DNA from: a virus
Direction: 5' to 3' (one strand)
DNA length: 48,036 bases
IMG/VR virus record: IMGVR_UViG_3300035698_021224
Location: 1 to 48,036 of that record
Under the pieces are notes generated by a model. It was not told the origin of the DNA, did no database searches, and saw only the letters and a program-made list of their open reading frames with translations. Positions within the stretch are counted from its first letter, which is position 1. Each line of letters opens with the position of its first letter. The translations under genes were made by a program, and so were the position numbers. Below, piece after piece: positions 9,891 to 17,983 of the stretch.

Positions 9891-9899
9891 AAATTTATA
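9891..9899 (-). promoter_or_regulatory. TATAAATTT motif before the tube gene (candidate late promoter)
   Basis: On the minus strand the gap before the tube gene contains AATATAAATTTGATT, with its end 28 bp from the start codon. It resembles the -10-only late promoters of T4-type phages (TATAAATA) and the motif in the capsid and sheath leaders. The gap is AT-rich, so chance occurrence is possible. Confidence 0.4.
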
Positions 9900-9919
9900 T
9901 TTTTAATCTTTTTAAACCA

Positions 9920-9939
9920 CTCTTAATTAAAACTAAGAG
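9920..9939 (-). terminator. Weak hairpin between sheath and tube
   Basis: CTCTTA (9920-9925) pairs with TAAGAG (9934-9939) around an 8-base loop. The T run is better on the plus-strand side (7 T) than on the minus side. It may therefore be a leaky attenuator, an mRNA end stabiliser or a block to antisense transcripts. Confidence 0.4.
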
Positions 9940-9951
9940 ATTTTTTTAAAA

Positions 9952-11337
9952 TTAAACTGATAATGCATATGTTCCTGACGTATATTTATGTGTATACACA
10001 GAATAATAGGAATAATACACATTAACAGTGTCACGTCTGTTTGTTGGTAATGAAACCGTAATTGTATCTACTTTTTCTATAATACCAGCTTGTTTGTATA
10101 TTGCAAATAAAGATGCCATATACCTATGAACATTATTTTGATAAGAACCCCTATCAAGAATTAATTTACCTTTATAGGTATTATCTAATTGAGTGGCAAC
10201 ATCAGTAGCTATGTAATCCTTCGCTATTACAATATTAATATTATTATTTTCAACCGTACTATTATCAGTAGTTAAATCATCCATAACTTTAATAACACCA
10301 GCAACTGATTTAACAATAAATACACTACTACCACCACATAATTTCAATTGATATTTTGAATAATAATCATCAAAATCCTCATCATACAATTCAAGACCAG
10401 GAATCTGTCTATTCAATAATGTTGTAGGTGGGTAACTAAATGAATCTCTATATGCCCCAATAGTAGCTGCAATGAAAGCTCCATCAACAATTGTTGTTAA
10501 CTCTTCTCGAGTAGTTGGATCATTATAATAATATTTAGCTCGGGTAGCATTAACAACCATAACACGTTCTTGAGAAATATTTTTTGCTATACCTCTAATA
10601 GAAGTAGCATCAGATTCATCCCCAACTGATGTCCCACTAGCCACACCTGTCCAAAACATTCTATACATTCCGTGATCCGGAAGACTTCTTTCAACAACAT
10701 GTGAATAATATGCTGCTCTAACTAATGCATTTGTAGTTAAAGGTAATACTGTTTGAACTTCTCGTTCTTCTATTAAATCTAATGCATCAATATAATCAGA
10801 TGAACTATCTGATCTAATTTGAACTACAGCTATCTTAGGAATATTAAATACCTTAAGAGCTAACCTAGATATCATAACTAATGGGTTAGCGGGAATGTTG
10901 TCTCCTAAATCTGCAATAACATCTTCAAATCTAGTAAATTCTTTATACCTATAATCATTTAATTCAGTGTCAGTAACATTAATAGCATCGTAAGGTCTGT
11001 TATATTTATAAGTTACAAAATAAGTTGCACCTATTGTAACTACTCCAGAAGAGGTCCAAACAATCTGGTCGTTAGTTAAATCAAAATGAGTACCTTCTGT
11101 ATAATCAGCTAATCCTTTTTGTGATCCTATTTCTATAATAGAATAAATACCTGCACTTGTATATGCTAAATCATCAGCTAAACCTACTGCAGCTCTTATT
11201 ACTTCTTCATATTCTACTTTAATATAATCACTCGCCAGACCTATAAAACAGGGTAATCTCTGAGAAGATGATGTGGTAACTGAAGATGGTGTGGTAACTT
11301 CTCGTAATTTTACACCAGGTAATTCGTATCCAGCCAT
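9952..11337 (-). CDS. Tail sheath protein
   Basis: This 461-aa protein starts MAGYELPGVKLREV, the usual Y-x-x-P-G-V-x-x-x-E/R-V opening of contractile tail sheaths. The middle has beta-rich variable segments and an ALDLIEEREVQTVLPLT Rossmann-like portion. The C-terminal third has HRYMASLFAIYKQAGIIEKVDTITV, which ends in the strand that interlocks sheath subunits. It is of standard length and followed by the tube gene, as in almost all myoviruses. ATG 11337 has a GAGGT ribosome site. In the virion it surrounds the tube and contracts to drive it into the host envelope. Confidence 0.9.
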   Translation of the reverse strand: MAGYELPGVKLREVTTPSSVTTSSSQRLPCFIGLASDYIKVEYEEVIRAAVGLADDLAYTSAGIYSIIEIGSQKGLADYTEGTHFDLTNDQIVWTSSGVVTIGATYFVTYKYNRPYDAINVTDTELNDYRYKEFTRFEDVIADLGDNIPANPLVMISRLALKVFNIPKIAVVQIRSDSSSDYIDALDLIEEREVQTVLPLTTNALVRAAYYSHVVERSLPDHGMYRMFWTGVASGTSVGDESDATSIRGIAKNISQERVMVVNATRAKYYYNDPTTREELTTIVDGAFIAATIGAYRDSFSYPPTTLLNRQIPGLELYDEDFDDYYSKYQLKLCGGSSVFIVKSVAGVIKVMDDLTTDNSTVENNNINIVIAKDYIATDVATQLDNTYKGKLILDRGSYQNNVHRYMASLFAIYKQAGIIEKVDTITVSLPTNRRDTVNVYYSYYSVYTHKYTSGTYALSV

Positions 11338-11350
11338 TATATAACCTCAC

Positions 11351-11360
11351 TAAATTTATA
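11351..11360 (-). promoter_or_regulatory. TATAAATTTA motif before the sheath gene (candidate late promoter)
   Basis: On the minus strand GCATATAAATTTAG ends 13 bp before the sheath ATG, inside a 107-bp gene-free gap. It matches the core of the motif before tube, decoration/capsid and the 293-aa gene. No -35 partner stands out. Confidence 0.4.
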
Positions 11361-11444
11361 TGCAAATATACTATTAAAATCTAATCGTTCTTATTAATAA
11401 TAATGACCAAATTGTAATATTATTTAAGTTTTCTATCATTTTTT

Positions 11445-12179
11445 TTAGAATGTATAAGGACCTGAAGATTGTTCAACATGAACAGTTCCAGAGTCATCAT
11501 CTAACACAACATTTTTTAATTCCAATTTAACATCTAATCCAGTGAAAGTATATTCTATAAAAGAAGTCATACTTACATTTGTAATATATATAAAAGATGT
11601 TTTAGATTCTTCATCTGCGACTTCAGACTCTGTACCGAAAGTTAATGTATCTTTATTAGGAAGAATTGAGAAAGTATTTCCATCTTGAGTTGAATAATGA
11701 TATTGCCACCTATAATAGTGTGTAAAACACATATTTAATATTTCAGATAATCTAGATCTATCATCTCCAGATAACGCAGCAATAACAAATTTTGTTTTAA
11801 TGATCGAAGATCCAGCATAAACAGTTACAGCCGATCTTCCTGTTGAAGTAGTAACATCCCTATAACCAACAATATTGTCAGCACCCATATACATTTTATT
11901 TTCAGAAGCATCTTCCGTCTGCACAATAATAATAGGGAATTTTCTCTCTCCATATGGAAAATCTCTTACAATATGAAGTTTTTTTTCATATAATGAATTT
12001 TGATTCTGAATAATTTCTGGAATTTGTAATTTATAATACTTTACTTGTTCATTGAAAACATTTTCAATCATATTGATCAAAATAGATTTAGTTTGTCTTT
12101 GTATCTTAGAAAAGTTAAAATTATATAAAGGTCCAGCCCCATATGAATTTTCTAAATCAAAAGGAGTTTCTAAAGACAT
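11445..12179 (-). CDS. Tail terminator / sheath-adjacent neck protein candidate
   Basis: This 244-aa protein lies immediately upstream of the sheath, where many myoviruses encode the tail terminator or completion protein. An N-terminal helix (QRQTKSILINMIENVFN) is followed by beta strands such as ERKFPIIIVQTEDASENK, a GRSAVTVYAGSSIIKTKFVI strand pair, and a C-terminal beta-rich acidic end. A helix plus four-stranded sheet fits gp15/gpU-like terminators, but I see no specific motif. Its start overlaps the preceding stop by one base (TAATG), so the pair is coupled. A role in capping the tail or joining it to the head is inferred from position. Confidence 0.45.
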   Translation of the reverse strand: MSLETPFDLENSYGAGPLYNFNFSKIQRQTKSILINMIENVFNEQVKYYKLQIPEIIQNQNSLYEKKLHIVRDFPYGERKFPIIIVQTEDASENKMYMGADNIVGYRDVTTSTGRSAVTVYAGSSIIKTKFVIAALSGDDRSRLSEILNMCFTHYYRWQYHYSTQDGNTFSILPNKDTLTFGTESEVADEESKTSFIYITNVSMTSFIEYTFTGLDVKLELKNVVLDDDSGTVHVEQSSGPYTF

Positions 12180-12445
12180 TAAAGCACCTTACAAATTATT
12201 TTTTTCGTATAATCTTCAAATATAAATGCAGCTTGATCAAAATAAGGACACACATTACTACCTTGCATACATACAGGATTATTATCAGCATCTTTACTAA
12301 AATCATTCACACGTCCTATACCAGGACATTTAACAGGTTTTATTATCGTACCTTCAGGAGACACCTCTATAGAAGATAGCAGTAATTCTACTGTTCTCGC
12401 ACTTTTTAAAAATCCATCTAATGATTTATAATTAAAATTACTCAT
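12179..12445 (-). CDS. Small cysteine-containing protein, unknown (88 aa)
   Basis: I do not recognise this protein. Residues ~40-70 hold three cysteines in CPGIGRVND, PVCMQGSNVCPYFDQ, with a fourth (IICKVL) at the C-terminus, an arrangement that could bind a metal or form disulphides. The N-terminus has a helix (LDGFLKSARTVELLLSSI). It is preceded by AGGTAATGG and is coupled by TAATG to the tail-terminator candidate. It may therefore be a small connector or tail component. Confidence 0.55.
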   Translation of the reverse strand: MSNFNYKSLDGFLKSARTVELLLSSIEVSPEGTIIKPVKCPGIGRVNDFSKDADNNPVCMQGSNVCPYFDQAAFIFEDYTKKIICKVL

Positions 12446-12453
12446 ACCATTAC

Positions 12454-13572
12454 CTATATATTTTGACTTTTACTCTTATTAAGAGCATCAATAACTGATT
12501 GAGGATTAGAAGCATCTACTTTACTAATTTCAGGGTTTTGGTTAGCAGTAATAACTTCTTGAACCTGTTCCGGAGTTAAGCTAAGAAGACCATTTACTTG
12601 TTCCGTAGTCAAATTACTTTTAGCTATAACTTCTTCTAAAATTTCCGGAGAAAGACCTTGTAGATAACTAACAAAACCATTAAAATCCTGAACTCCATCT
12701 AATTCAGATGTTTGTTCAGAGGAAACTTCTTCAGAAATGTTTGTTTGTTCTGAAGGAACATCATTCTGTTGATTTGTAGTATCTTGATCAGAAGTTTGAT
12801 TAACATCTGGTTGATCTTTTATAGCATCATCAACTTCATCTACAGAAACTTCATTTTTAGCAACTTCTGGAGTAATTATAGGATCAGTTGAATTAATATT
12901 CTGTTGATTGATTCCTTCAGAATTAGGATTTTCTAAAACATTTTCATTTAACTTTTTTTTTTCAATATCTTCTATATTTTCAGAATCAACCACTGCAGCT
13001 GTTTTGACATTTATTTTATCCAAATCATCTTCTACTTCTACAGCAACTAAATATATTGCTTTATTACCATCTTCTCCAACTTTTTCTTTCAAAGTCCAAT
13101 ATTTAGAAGAAGCTGTTTTACTTCTATATAAATTATCACCAACTTTCTGAACAGACATTCTAACTGTTGGAGTAAATTTCATTTTATCTCTATTTTTAAT
13201 ATTTTCTGGAATTAATTCCTCTCTCCCAGGACTTACATCATAATCTTTAGCAACAACTTTCATACCCATCCAATTTTTTTTCTTTGGAGAAAACTTTGAA
13301 GATAGGGTTCCCTTTGGTACTAATCCAGAAGTTCCTGCATCTGAAATACCAAAATCTTCTAATTTAAAACCATGGTTATTTAATTTACTTCCGGCTAAAT
13401 GTAATTCCCTGGCTTGGACTGTTGATAATTTATACCTAACATCAAAGCCAACTTGTTCTCTAATCATCTCAGGACTTAAATTAGATTTTTTCCAAACTCG
13501 CAAAGCTTCGATCAAATTCAATCCCACTTTAGTATATTTTCTTGACAATTTATCTAAAAGTTCTCTATTCAT
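12454..13572 (-). CDS. Virion-region protein with disordered acidic C-half (372 aa)
   Basis: The function is not recognised. Residues 1-160 are basic and look folded, with helices (VGLNLIEALRVWKKSNLSPEM) and segments such as KKKNWMGMKVVAKDYDVSPG. Residues ~200-300 are Asn/Gln/Glu/Ser-rich and likely disordered. Residues ~310-350 contain repeated helical turns of the type GLSPEILEEVIAKSNLTTEQV / LLSLTPEQVQEVI. It starts one base after the preceding stop, with ribosome site AGAGGTAGG. A basic head with an acidic tail may suit a nucleic-acid or scaffold contact, but that is a guess. Confidence 0.6.
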   Translation of the reverse strand: MNRELLDKLSRKYTKVGLNLIEALRVWKKSNLSPEMIREQVGFDVRYKLSTVQARELHLAGSKLNNHGFKLEDFGISDAGTSGLVPKGTLSSKFSPKKKNWMGMKVVAKDYDVSPGREELIPENIKNRDKMKFTPTVRMSVQKVGDNLYRSKTASSKYWTLKEKVGEDGNKAIYLVAVEVEDDLDKINVKTAAVVDSENIEDIEKKKLNENVLENPNSEGINQQNINSTDPIITPEVAKNEVSVDEVDDAIKDQPDVNQTSDQDTTNQQNDVPSEQTNISEEVSSEQTSELDGVQDFNGFVSYLQGLSPEILEEVIAKSNLTTEQVNGLLSLTPEQVQEVITANQNPEISKVDASNPQSVIDALNKSKSQNI

Positions 13573-13573
13573 C

Positions 13574-13762
13574 TTAACCTACCTCTTCCGAAACATCTTC
13601 TAATTTTGATAATTCTATATTTAACTCTTTAACTCGCCTATTCCAATATTTTTGTTTTTTACGCGCTGTTTTTATTTCTCGTCTCAAAATATGAATAGTT
13701 AGAGATTGTTTTGCATTTGCATTTTTTAACAATTCAGTAGTATTTTTATATATAAAAGCCAT
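13574..13762 (-). CDS. Small basic helical protein, unknown (62 aa)
   Basis: The short protein is Lys/Arg-rich in the middle (LRREIKTARKKQKYWNRRVKE) and acidic at the end, and probably forms a single long helix or coiled coil. It sits 10 bp after the stop of the 362-aa gene and ends one base before the 372-aa gene, fully inside the late operon. A ribosome site (AGGAGA) is present. No family is recognised. Confidence 0.6.
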   Translation of the reverse strand: MAFIYKNTTELLKNANAKQSLTIHILRREIKTARKKQKYWNRRVKELNIELSKLEDVSEEVG

Positions 13763-13772
13763 CTTTCTTCTC

Positions 13773-14861
13773 CTATAATAAGGAATGAATTATTCCTAAA
13801 ATTTCATTTTCATCTCGAACTAATTTCGCTTCAAATGATCTATGTAAAATTTGTTGTTGTTCACCATATGTAAATTTTGTAACATTATTAGTTTCATACA
13901 TTTCATCTTCAAAAGTTCCGGTTAAAAATTTTATAACATCTGCATTTTCTATAACTGCATCCGGTAATACCCAAAAAGATAAAGGATATCTAGTAACCCA
14001 CCCTGTTCCATCAGTAGATTGTTCTACAATCTGTTTTTGTTGTTCTTTTGCAGCTAAAAATGCTGGTATATCTATATCAAAATTAGGATCAATATTACTA
14101 AATTTCATATGTTTTCTATACCTAAATCTAATTGAATTCCATTTAGGTGATGGAGATGTTGTATATCTTTTTTGCAAATTAATTTTAAATCTAATGAATT
14201 GAGTTCCTTCCGGTAAATCTAGTGTTGCTTGTCCATTTGCAATTTTAGATGAAGTCCAATCTGATACAGTTATATCTACCCAGGTAATATCATTAGTTGA
14301 ATACTGATACTCAATTCTATTTGTTTCTAAATCAACTGCATCATTAAAAAGTAAATGATCTACTTCATAGAAATTACTTAAAGCATATCTTTTAGTTGTT
14401 ATTGTCTCTACGGTAGCACTTCCAGAGATAACATAAACACCACTTCTACGACCTGATATAACTAAATTATCTGACGATAAAGTTAAATCACTTGGGGTAC
14501 CAATAACATGTTCTCTGTAACCATATTTTTGATAACCTCCACCAGCTAATTGACCTATACTACCATCAGTGTCTGAATCTAAAATACCTGTACCAAAGCA
14601 CAAAAAGTGCTTTCTATCTGGTTGAGCTTGTTGTGTTTGATCTTGTTCACTTCCCCCCTCAACAGGATTAGACCAACAATAACATTTAGTGACATCTTCG
14701 GGGAAAACACCACTTGGTGTTATTGACATATTTCTCCAAAACGTACAAGGTGTTCCTGCAGCTCTCATCTTCTGAAGATTTCTATTAACTGTTCGATCAT
14801 ATAAATGAAATCGATCAACAATTGTTTTTACATTAGGTAGGCGTTCTGCTATCCATCTCAT
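13773..14861 (-). CDS. Virion structural protein with beta-sandwich centre (362 aa)
   Basis: The centre (~residues 120-250) reads like a discoidin/jelly-roll type sandwich: SGSATVETITTKRYALSNFYEVDHLLF, WVDITVSDWTSSKIANGQATL, QFIRFKINLQKRY. The N-terminus is rich in aromatic residues and cysteine (CTFWRNM, TKCYCWSNPV) and the C-terminus is helical. The gene lies between a small Ig-like protein and small unknowns in the neck/connector stretch. Such folds in phages decorate necks, collars or baseplates and may bind sugar. The exact role is unknown and no enzymatic motif is seen. Confidence 0.5.
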   Translation of the reverse strand: MRWIAERLPNVKTIVDRFHLYDRTVNRNLQKMRAAGTPCTFWRNMSITPSGVFPEDVTKCYCWSNPVEGGSEQDQTQQAQPDRKHFLCFGTGILDSDTDGSIGQLAGGGYQKYGYREHVIGTPSDLTLSSDNLVISGRRSGVYVISGSATVETITTKRYALSNFYEVDHLLFNDAVDLETNRIEYQYSTNDITWVDITVSDWTSSKIANGQATLDLPEGTQFIRFKINLQKRYTTSPSPKWNSIRFRYRKHMKFSNIDPNFDIDIPAFLAAKEQQKQIVEQSTDGTGWVTRYPLSFWVLPDAVIENADVIKFLTGTFEDEMYETNNVTKFTYGEQQQILHRSFEAKLVRDENEILGIIHSLL

Positions 14862-14864
14862 GAT

Positions 14865-15203
14865 TTACCAGTTAACCTCTTCAGCCCCAGTATCATCAGG
14901 AGTAGCATCCGGAGCAATAGGAACACTTGTTATACTAAATAAACTATATGTAGCTGCATCAGGAGTTCTTATTTTTTCCCTAAATCCTAACGCATTGATT
15001 GTAACTATAAAATCCATATTTCTAGATAAATCTAATTCAAAATATCCTGTTGAACTAGTTATTGCCTGAACAGGATTTGGATCATAAGCTATACCCGTAG
15101 CTGTTATAGATGGAGACATTGCAGGAACTGCAAAAATTAAAACACCTACTGAAGGTGTTTCATCACTTAATTGAATAGTTCCTGTTACTGTACAAATACT
15201 CAC
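14865..15203 (-). CDS. Small Ig-like / carboxypeptidase-regulatory-like virion protein
   Basis: This 112-aa protein has the strand pattern of a transthyretin-like/CarboxypepD_reg module: TVTGTIQLSDETPSVGVLIFA, SSTGYFELDLSRNMDFIVTI, ALGFREKIRTPD. The G-Y-F-E-L-x-L turn is typical. It starts with GTG at 15203 in a GTGA overlap with the small gene before it, with ribosome site AGAGAGG. Such modules often occur on neck, tail or capsid surfaces. The fold call is moderately secure; the role is inferred from its place in the late operon. Confidence 0.55.
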   Translation of the reverse strand: MSICTVTGTIQLSDETPSVGVLIFAVPAMSPSITATGIAYDPNPVQAITSSTGYFELDLSRNMDFIVTINALGFREKIRTPDAATYSLFSITSVPIAPDATPDDTGAEEVNW

Positions 15204-15370
15204 TCGTTCCTCTCTAAATCAAAATCACCATTTATATATTTTTCAGCTAATAAACGAGAAGCTGCGTACAAAGAAAAACCCTCACTCATAGCTTTTTCTT
15301 GAAATTTTTTATGTAAATCATTGGGTAAATTATATTTAATCCATTTAATTTTTATATAGTTTCGATCCAT
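15200..15370 (-). CDS. Small ribbon-helix-helix-like protein (56 aa)
   Basis: A complete 56-codon gene from ATG 15370 to TGA 15200, overlapping its neighbour at each end (19 bp and 4 bp). The sequence IKWIKYNLPNDLHKKFQEKA followed by GFSLYAASRLLAEKYI has the layout of a ribbon-helix-helix domain: one strand, then two helices separated by a GFS turn. Such proteins are usually DNA-binding repressors working as dimers. Finding one inside a structural operon suggests a regulator, or a small virion part that reuses the fold. Assignment rests on pattern only. Confidence 0.6.
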   Translation of the reverse strand: MDRNYIKIKWIKYNLPNDLHKKFQEKAMSEGFSLYAASRLLAEKYINGDFDLERNE

Positions 15371-15534
15371 TTTGATACTTTCTCATCTTTTGTGCCTGGA
15401 ATCTTATTAAGTACTTTTAATAATAATTCTTCTATAAGAAGAAATTTATTTTTAATTAGTGCAAATTCATCTCTAATTAAATCGAACTCATCTTCCAAAA
15501 TTTCTATGAGTTCTAAATTATCTAGTTCGTCCAT
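15352..15534 (-). CDS. Small acidic coiled-coil protein (60 aa)
   Basis: The protein is dominated by heptad-like Leu/Ile/Phe spacing (LELIEILEDEFDLIRDEF, ALIKNKFLLIEELLLK) with an internal near-repeat of the form D/N-x-F-x-L-I. A parallel coiled coil is likely. It overlaps the upstream gene by 17 bp and the downstream one by 19 bp. Together with the 79-aa and 56-aa genes it forms a compact three-gene module. Function unknown. Confidence 0.6.
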   Translation of the reverse strand: MDELDNLELIEILEDEFDLIRDEFALIKNKFLLIEELLLKVLNKIPGTKDEKVSKWIETI

Positions 15535-15757
15535 TTGGAATCATACCTAATAAAGTTCTTCGAACACTTTCATATTTATTTATCTCAACTATAGACTCAC
15601 CATTTCGTAAAGAAAAATCTAAATCTTCACATTGTTCTGGATCTTGAAAAACCCAAGACTTTGTTGATTTATCATAACCTGCTGCAAATTTAACACCCTG
15701 ATATGAAATATACGTTGCTGATACTAAATCCTTAGTTGAATAATACTCTTCATTCAT
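15518..15757 (-). CDS. Small protein resembling DUF5659-type modules (79 aa)
   Basis: The order 'T-x-D-L-V-x-A-x-Y-I-x-x-x-G' then 'K-S-W-V-F-Q-D' and a C-terminal 'EINKYESVRRTLLGMI' resembles small phage/bacterial proteins of the DUF5659 kind, a short beta hairpin plus helix. This is a remembered pattern, not a search result. It opens a small overlapping module with the coiled-coil and ribbon-helix-helix-like genes. Function unknown. Confidence 0.5.
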   Translation of the reverse strand: MNEEYYSTKDLVSATYISYQGVKFAAGYDKSTKSWVFQDPEQCEDLDFSLRNGESIVEINKYESVRRTLLGMIPNGRTR

Positions 15758-15776
15758 TTTTTTTCCTCATCTCTAT

Positions 15777-16868
15777 CTATTGGGTAGGATCCCATTTATT
15801 CTTTGGGGGTAACCCTACAGGTAAAACTTTATTCCCTGATACATTATAAACTTTTTGATTATCTAACTTACGATGCATATTATCACCTATATTACTATAT
15901 AACTGAGCTTTGTCGTAAGGTGTTTCATACTCTATATTATTTTTCCTATATGTCATCGAATTTAATTCAGTTTGAATTTCTCTTTTAGTTAATGGAATAA
16001 TCCTAAGACCCCTTTCAATATATAGAGGTTGTTGTACTAATCCATTCAAAATCGGTACAGACATTTTAAAATCATATCTATCTCGTTCTATAGGAACGGT
16101 GACACTCAATGATATGAGAGCATCCGCAACAGTCCCATCTCTAAAAGTCCTACTAACTTGAGTAGCTAAATAAGAGTATTCTGGTATTTCTTCAAATAAT
16201 TCAGGTAATGTATCATCTAACATCTGAGTAACCATACCAAACAATTGCTCAGTATAAGCACCCTCTGTATCAAATGTCTCCCTACTTGGGATCTTTTTCT
16301 CTTTTAAATCATTTAATTCGTTAACTAGAGATTCATATTTATCTGTTACATTATCTTTAAAATGTAATAATTTTTGTTCTGTTTTATCGTCCTTAATACC
16401 CTTTAACTCTTTTTTTAACTTGCTTATTTGTTTGAGAACATCTTCATACTTCGCTTCAAAATCAACAGACTGATCATCCATTTTATCCATACCCATAGGT
16501 ACATCAACAGCTTCATCTAAAGGATCATCTGTATCAGATAATCCAAGATCACCTGGTGGTCCTGGTGGTGGTGTTATTGGCGTAGGTACAGTAGCAGCAG
16601 GAGCAGGAGGTACTGGATTTGGATTTGGTGGAGGACCTGGAGGTGTTCCTACCCCACCACCTATAGGAGGTTTCCCTATAGTTGGTGCATTAATAGGTAC
16701 ATTTTTATTACCAGGCATAGATATTTTAGGCAAATTTAAATTAGGAGCAGCTTGTCGAGTTCGTTTATCGCCTATACCTATGAACTCTTTAATCTTCCAC
16801 TCTTTAAATAAATTAGAATAATAATCTACTTGCTTTATCTTATCAATAGTATCACTCTTATCAGACAT
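15777..16868 (-). CDS. Proline-rich virion protein with coiled coil (363 aa)
   Basis: The N-terminus (~residues 1-55) contains basic patches. Residues ~60-110 are an extended Pro/Gly tract (PPIGGGVGTPPGPPPNPNP), residues ~135-190 are a charged coiled coil, and the C-terminal ~160 residues look folded (TFRDGTVADALISLSVTVPIE). The Pro-Gly tract closely resembles the N-terminal tract of the scaffold protein at 25.9-28.0 kb. The protein may be a long flexible connector of the neck or tail. No enzymatic motif is seen. Regular ribosome sites and tight spacing place it in the late operon. Confidence 0.5.
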   Translation of the reverse strand: MSDKSDTIDKIKQVDYYSNLFKEWKIKEFIGIGDKRTRQAAPNLNLPKISMPGNKNVPINAPTIGKPPIGGGVGTPPGPPPNPNPVPPAPAATVPTPITPPPGPPGDLGLSDTDDPLDEAVDVPMGMDKMDDQSVDFEAKYEDVLKQISKLKKELKGIKDDKTEQKLLHFKDNVTDKYESLVNELNDLKEKKIPSRETFDTEGAYTEQLFGMVTQMLDDTLPELFEEIPEYSYLATQVSRTFRDGTVADALISLSVTVPIERDRYDFKMSVPILNGLVQQPLYIERGLRIIPLTKREIQTELNSMTYRKNNIEYETPYDKAQLYSNIGDNMHRKLDNQKVYNVSGNKVLPVGLPPKNKWDPTQ

Positions 16869-16879
16869 TAGTAAACCTA

Positions 16880-17086
16880 TTAAACAATTGTAATTTGTTT
16901 ATCATCCACTGAAGGATCTGTTGAATAATTATAATCGATAGCATCATCTCTTTCTAAAGATCCTATCGTAGCTGCTTTAACTACTCTATAACCATCTTCA
17001 TAATCACTACCATCAGCAGTCTGTGTTACAATCGCTGCATTATCATTACTTGATACAAACTTTACTACTCCGCTAAAATCAGCCAT
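16880..17086 (-). CDS. Small beta-rich protein, unknown (68 aa)
   Basis: The sequence alternates short strands (FSGVVKFVSSND, AAIVTQTAD, YRVVKAATIG) and is acidic, with TDPSVDDKQITIV at the end. A small SH3- or OB-like barrel is possible. A strong ribosome site (TAGGAGTAAATT) precedes ATG 17086. I do not recognise the family. Its place among neck-region genes suggests a minor virion protein. Confidence 0.55.
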   Translation of the reverse strand: MADFSGVVKFVSSNDNAAIVTQTADGSDYEDGYRVVKAATIGSLERDDAIDYNYSTDPSVDDKQITIV

Positions 17087-17125
17087 AATTTACTCCTATA
17101 CTCTATTTAAAATCCTTTATTATTT

Positions 17126-17566
17126 TTAGCTTATATTCAACATTTCTTTCATCTTTACATATGTTTCAGGACTATTTTCACCAAAGTCAAGTATAGTGGA
17201 TGCTAAACCATTTGGTCCAGATTTATCACGAATTTTTTTTATAATAAGTTCTTTCTCAGAAAGTCCTTCATTAGAAGGTTCTGTCTTAAAATTATCATTA
17301 GACTGAGAAAACTCATCAACATTATTTTCAGGTAATCCATCATATTCTGTATCTAATACATCAGTCTCTTTATCAGTATAATCCTCACTCATTTCACCCA
17401 TACTTTCAAAAGTTGCTATTTTAAATTTAACTAGCCCCGTATCTTTAGATAAATGAATATTAATTTCATCAACTTGAGTAATACCACTCTCTTTAGCTAC
17501 CTTTGTTAAAACATTTTCCAATGCTTCAAAAGCTTCTTTTTCTAGTTTAACAACATTTTTCACCAT
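17126..17566 (-). CDS. KINSNT-family paralogue with acidic tail (146 aa)
   Basis: The first ~52 residues (VVKLEKEAFEALENVLTKVA, then a V-D-E-I-N-I-H-L strand and G-L-V-K-F) are clearly homologous to the start of the next gene upstream, including the identical LEKEAFEALENVL. The rest diverges into an acidic, probably disordered middle and a helical C-terminus. The two genes are a tandem duplication. The same helix-strand-strand module occurs inside the 531-aa protein at 34-36 kb. Function unknown; presence in the virion is likely from context. Confidence 0.65.
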   Translation of the reverse strand: MVKNVVKLEKEAFEALENVLTKVAKESGITQVDEINIHLSKDTGLVKFKIATFESMGEMSEDYTDKETDVLDTEYDGLPENNVDEFSQSNDNFKTEPSNEGLSEKELIIKKIRDKSGPNGLASTILDFGENSPETYVKMKEMLNIS

Positions 17567-17577
17567 TACATATATCC

Positions 17578-17973
17578 TTAATCTTTACTTTGATAATTTA
17601 TTATTTTATCAGCATCTTCAGCTGTAATATCTTCATTATTTTCATTACCTATGCTATCAGTTTCTTTGTCCCGATCTTCTACTAATTTTTTTGCTTCTTC
17701 ATCTGTAATTGATTTACCATTATCTGAAGCATCTTCTTTTTCATGTTTTATAGCTGTTGCTAAAGATTCTGGAGATCTTCCCTTTATAGTTTGATCATCT
17801 AAATTAAACTCACCTGCATTTTTAAATGTAATAAGACCTTCATTTTGAGACAACTTAATTTGAATGCTACCAACATCTAAAATTTCATTTTCAATTGCTA
17901 TTTTTTTCAAAACATTTTCCAATGCTTCGAAAGCTTCTTTTTCTAATTTAACTGTATTACTATTAATTTTCAC
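17578..17973 (-). CDS. KINSNT-family paralogue (131 aa)
   Basis: It begins MKINSNTVKLEKEAFEALEN. A predicted helix is followed by two strands (SIQIKLS, GLITFKNA), then a highly acidic tail with DEEAKKLVEDRDKETDS. It pairs with the downstream neighbour as a tandem duplicate, separated by 11 bp. The K-I-N-S-N-T opening recurs in the 60-aa protein at 18.7 kb and internally in the 531-aa protein at 34-36 kb, and in part (K-I-N-S-K) at the start of the 253-aa protein at 43 kb. It may be a docking or packaging module. This is inference. Confidence 0.65.
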   Translation of the reverse strand: MKINSNTVKLEKEAFEALENVLKKIAIENEILDVGSIQIKLSQNEGLITFKNAGEFNLDDQTIKGRSPESLATAIKHEKEDASDNGKSITDEEAKKLVEDRDKETDSIGNENNEDITAEDADKIINYQSKD

Positions 17974-17983
17974 ACTAATACTC

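Noticed and set aside
13536-13570. TTGACA near 13542 as a plus-strand promoter
   Set aside because: It lies inside minus-strand coding sequence, no -10 box occurs at proper distance, and no plus-strand gene follows.
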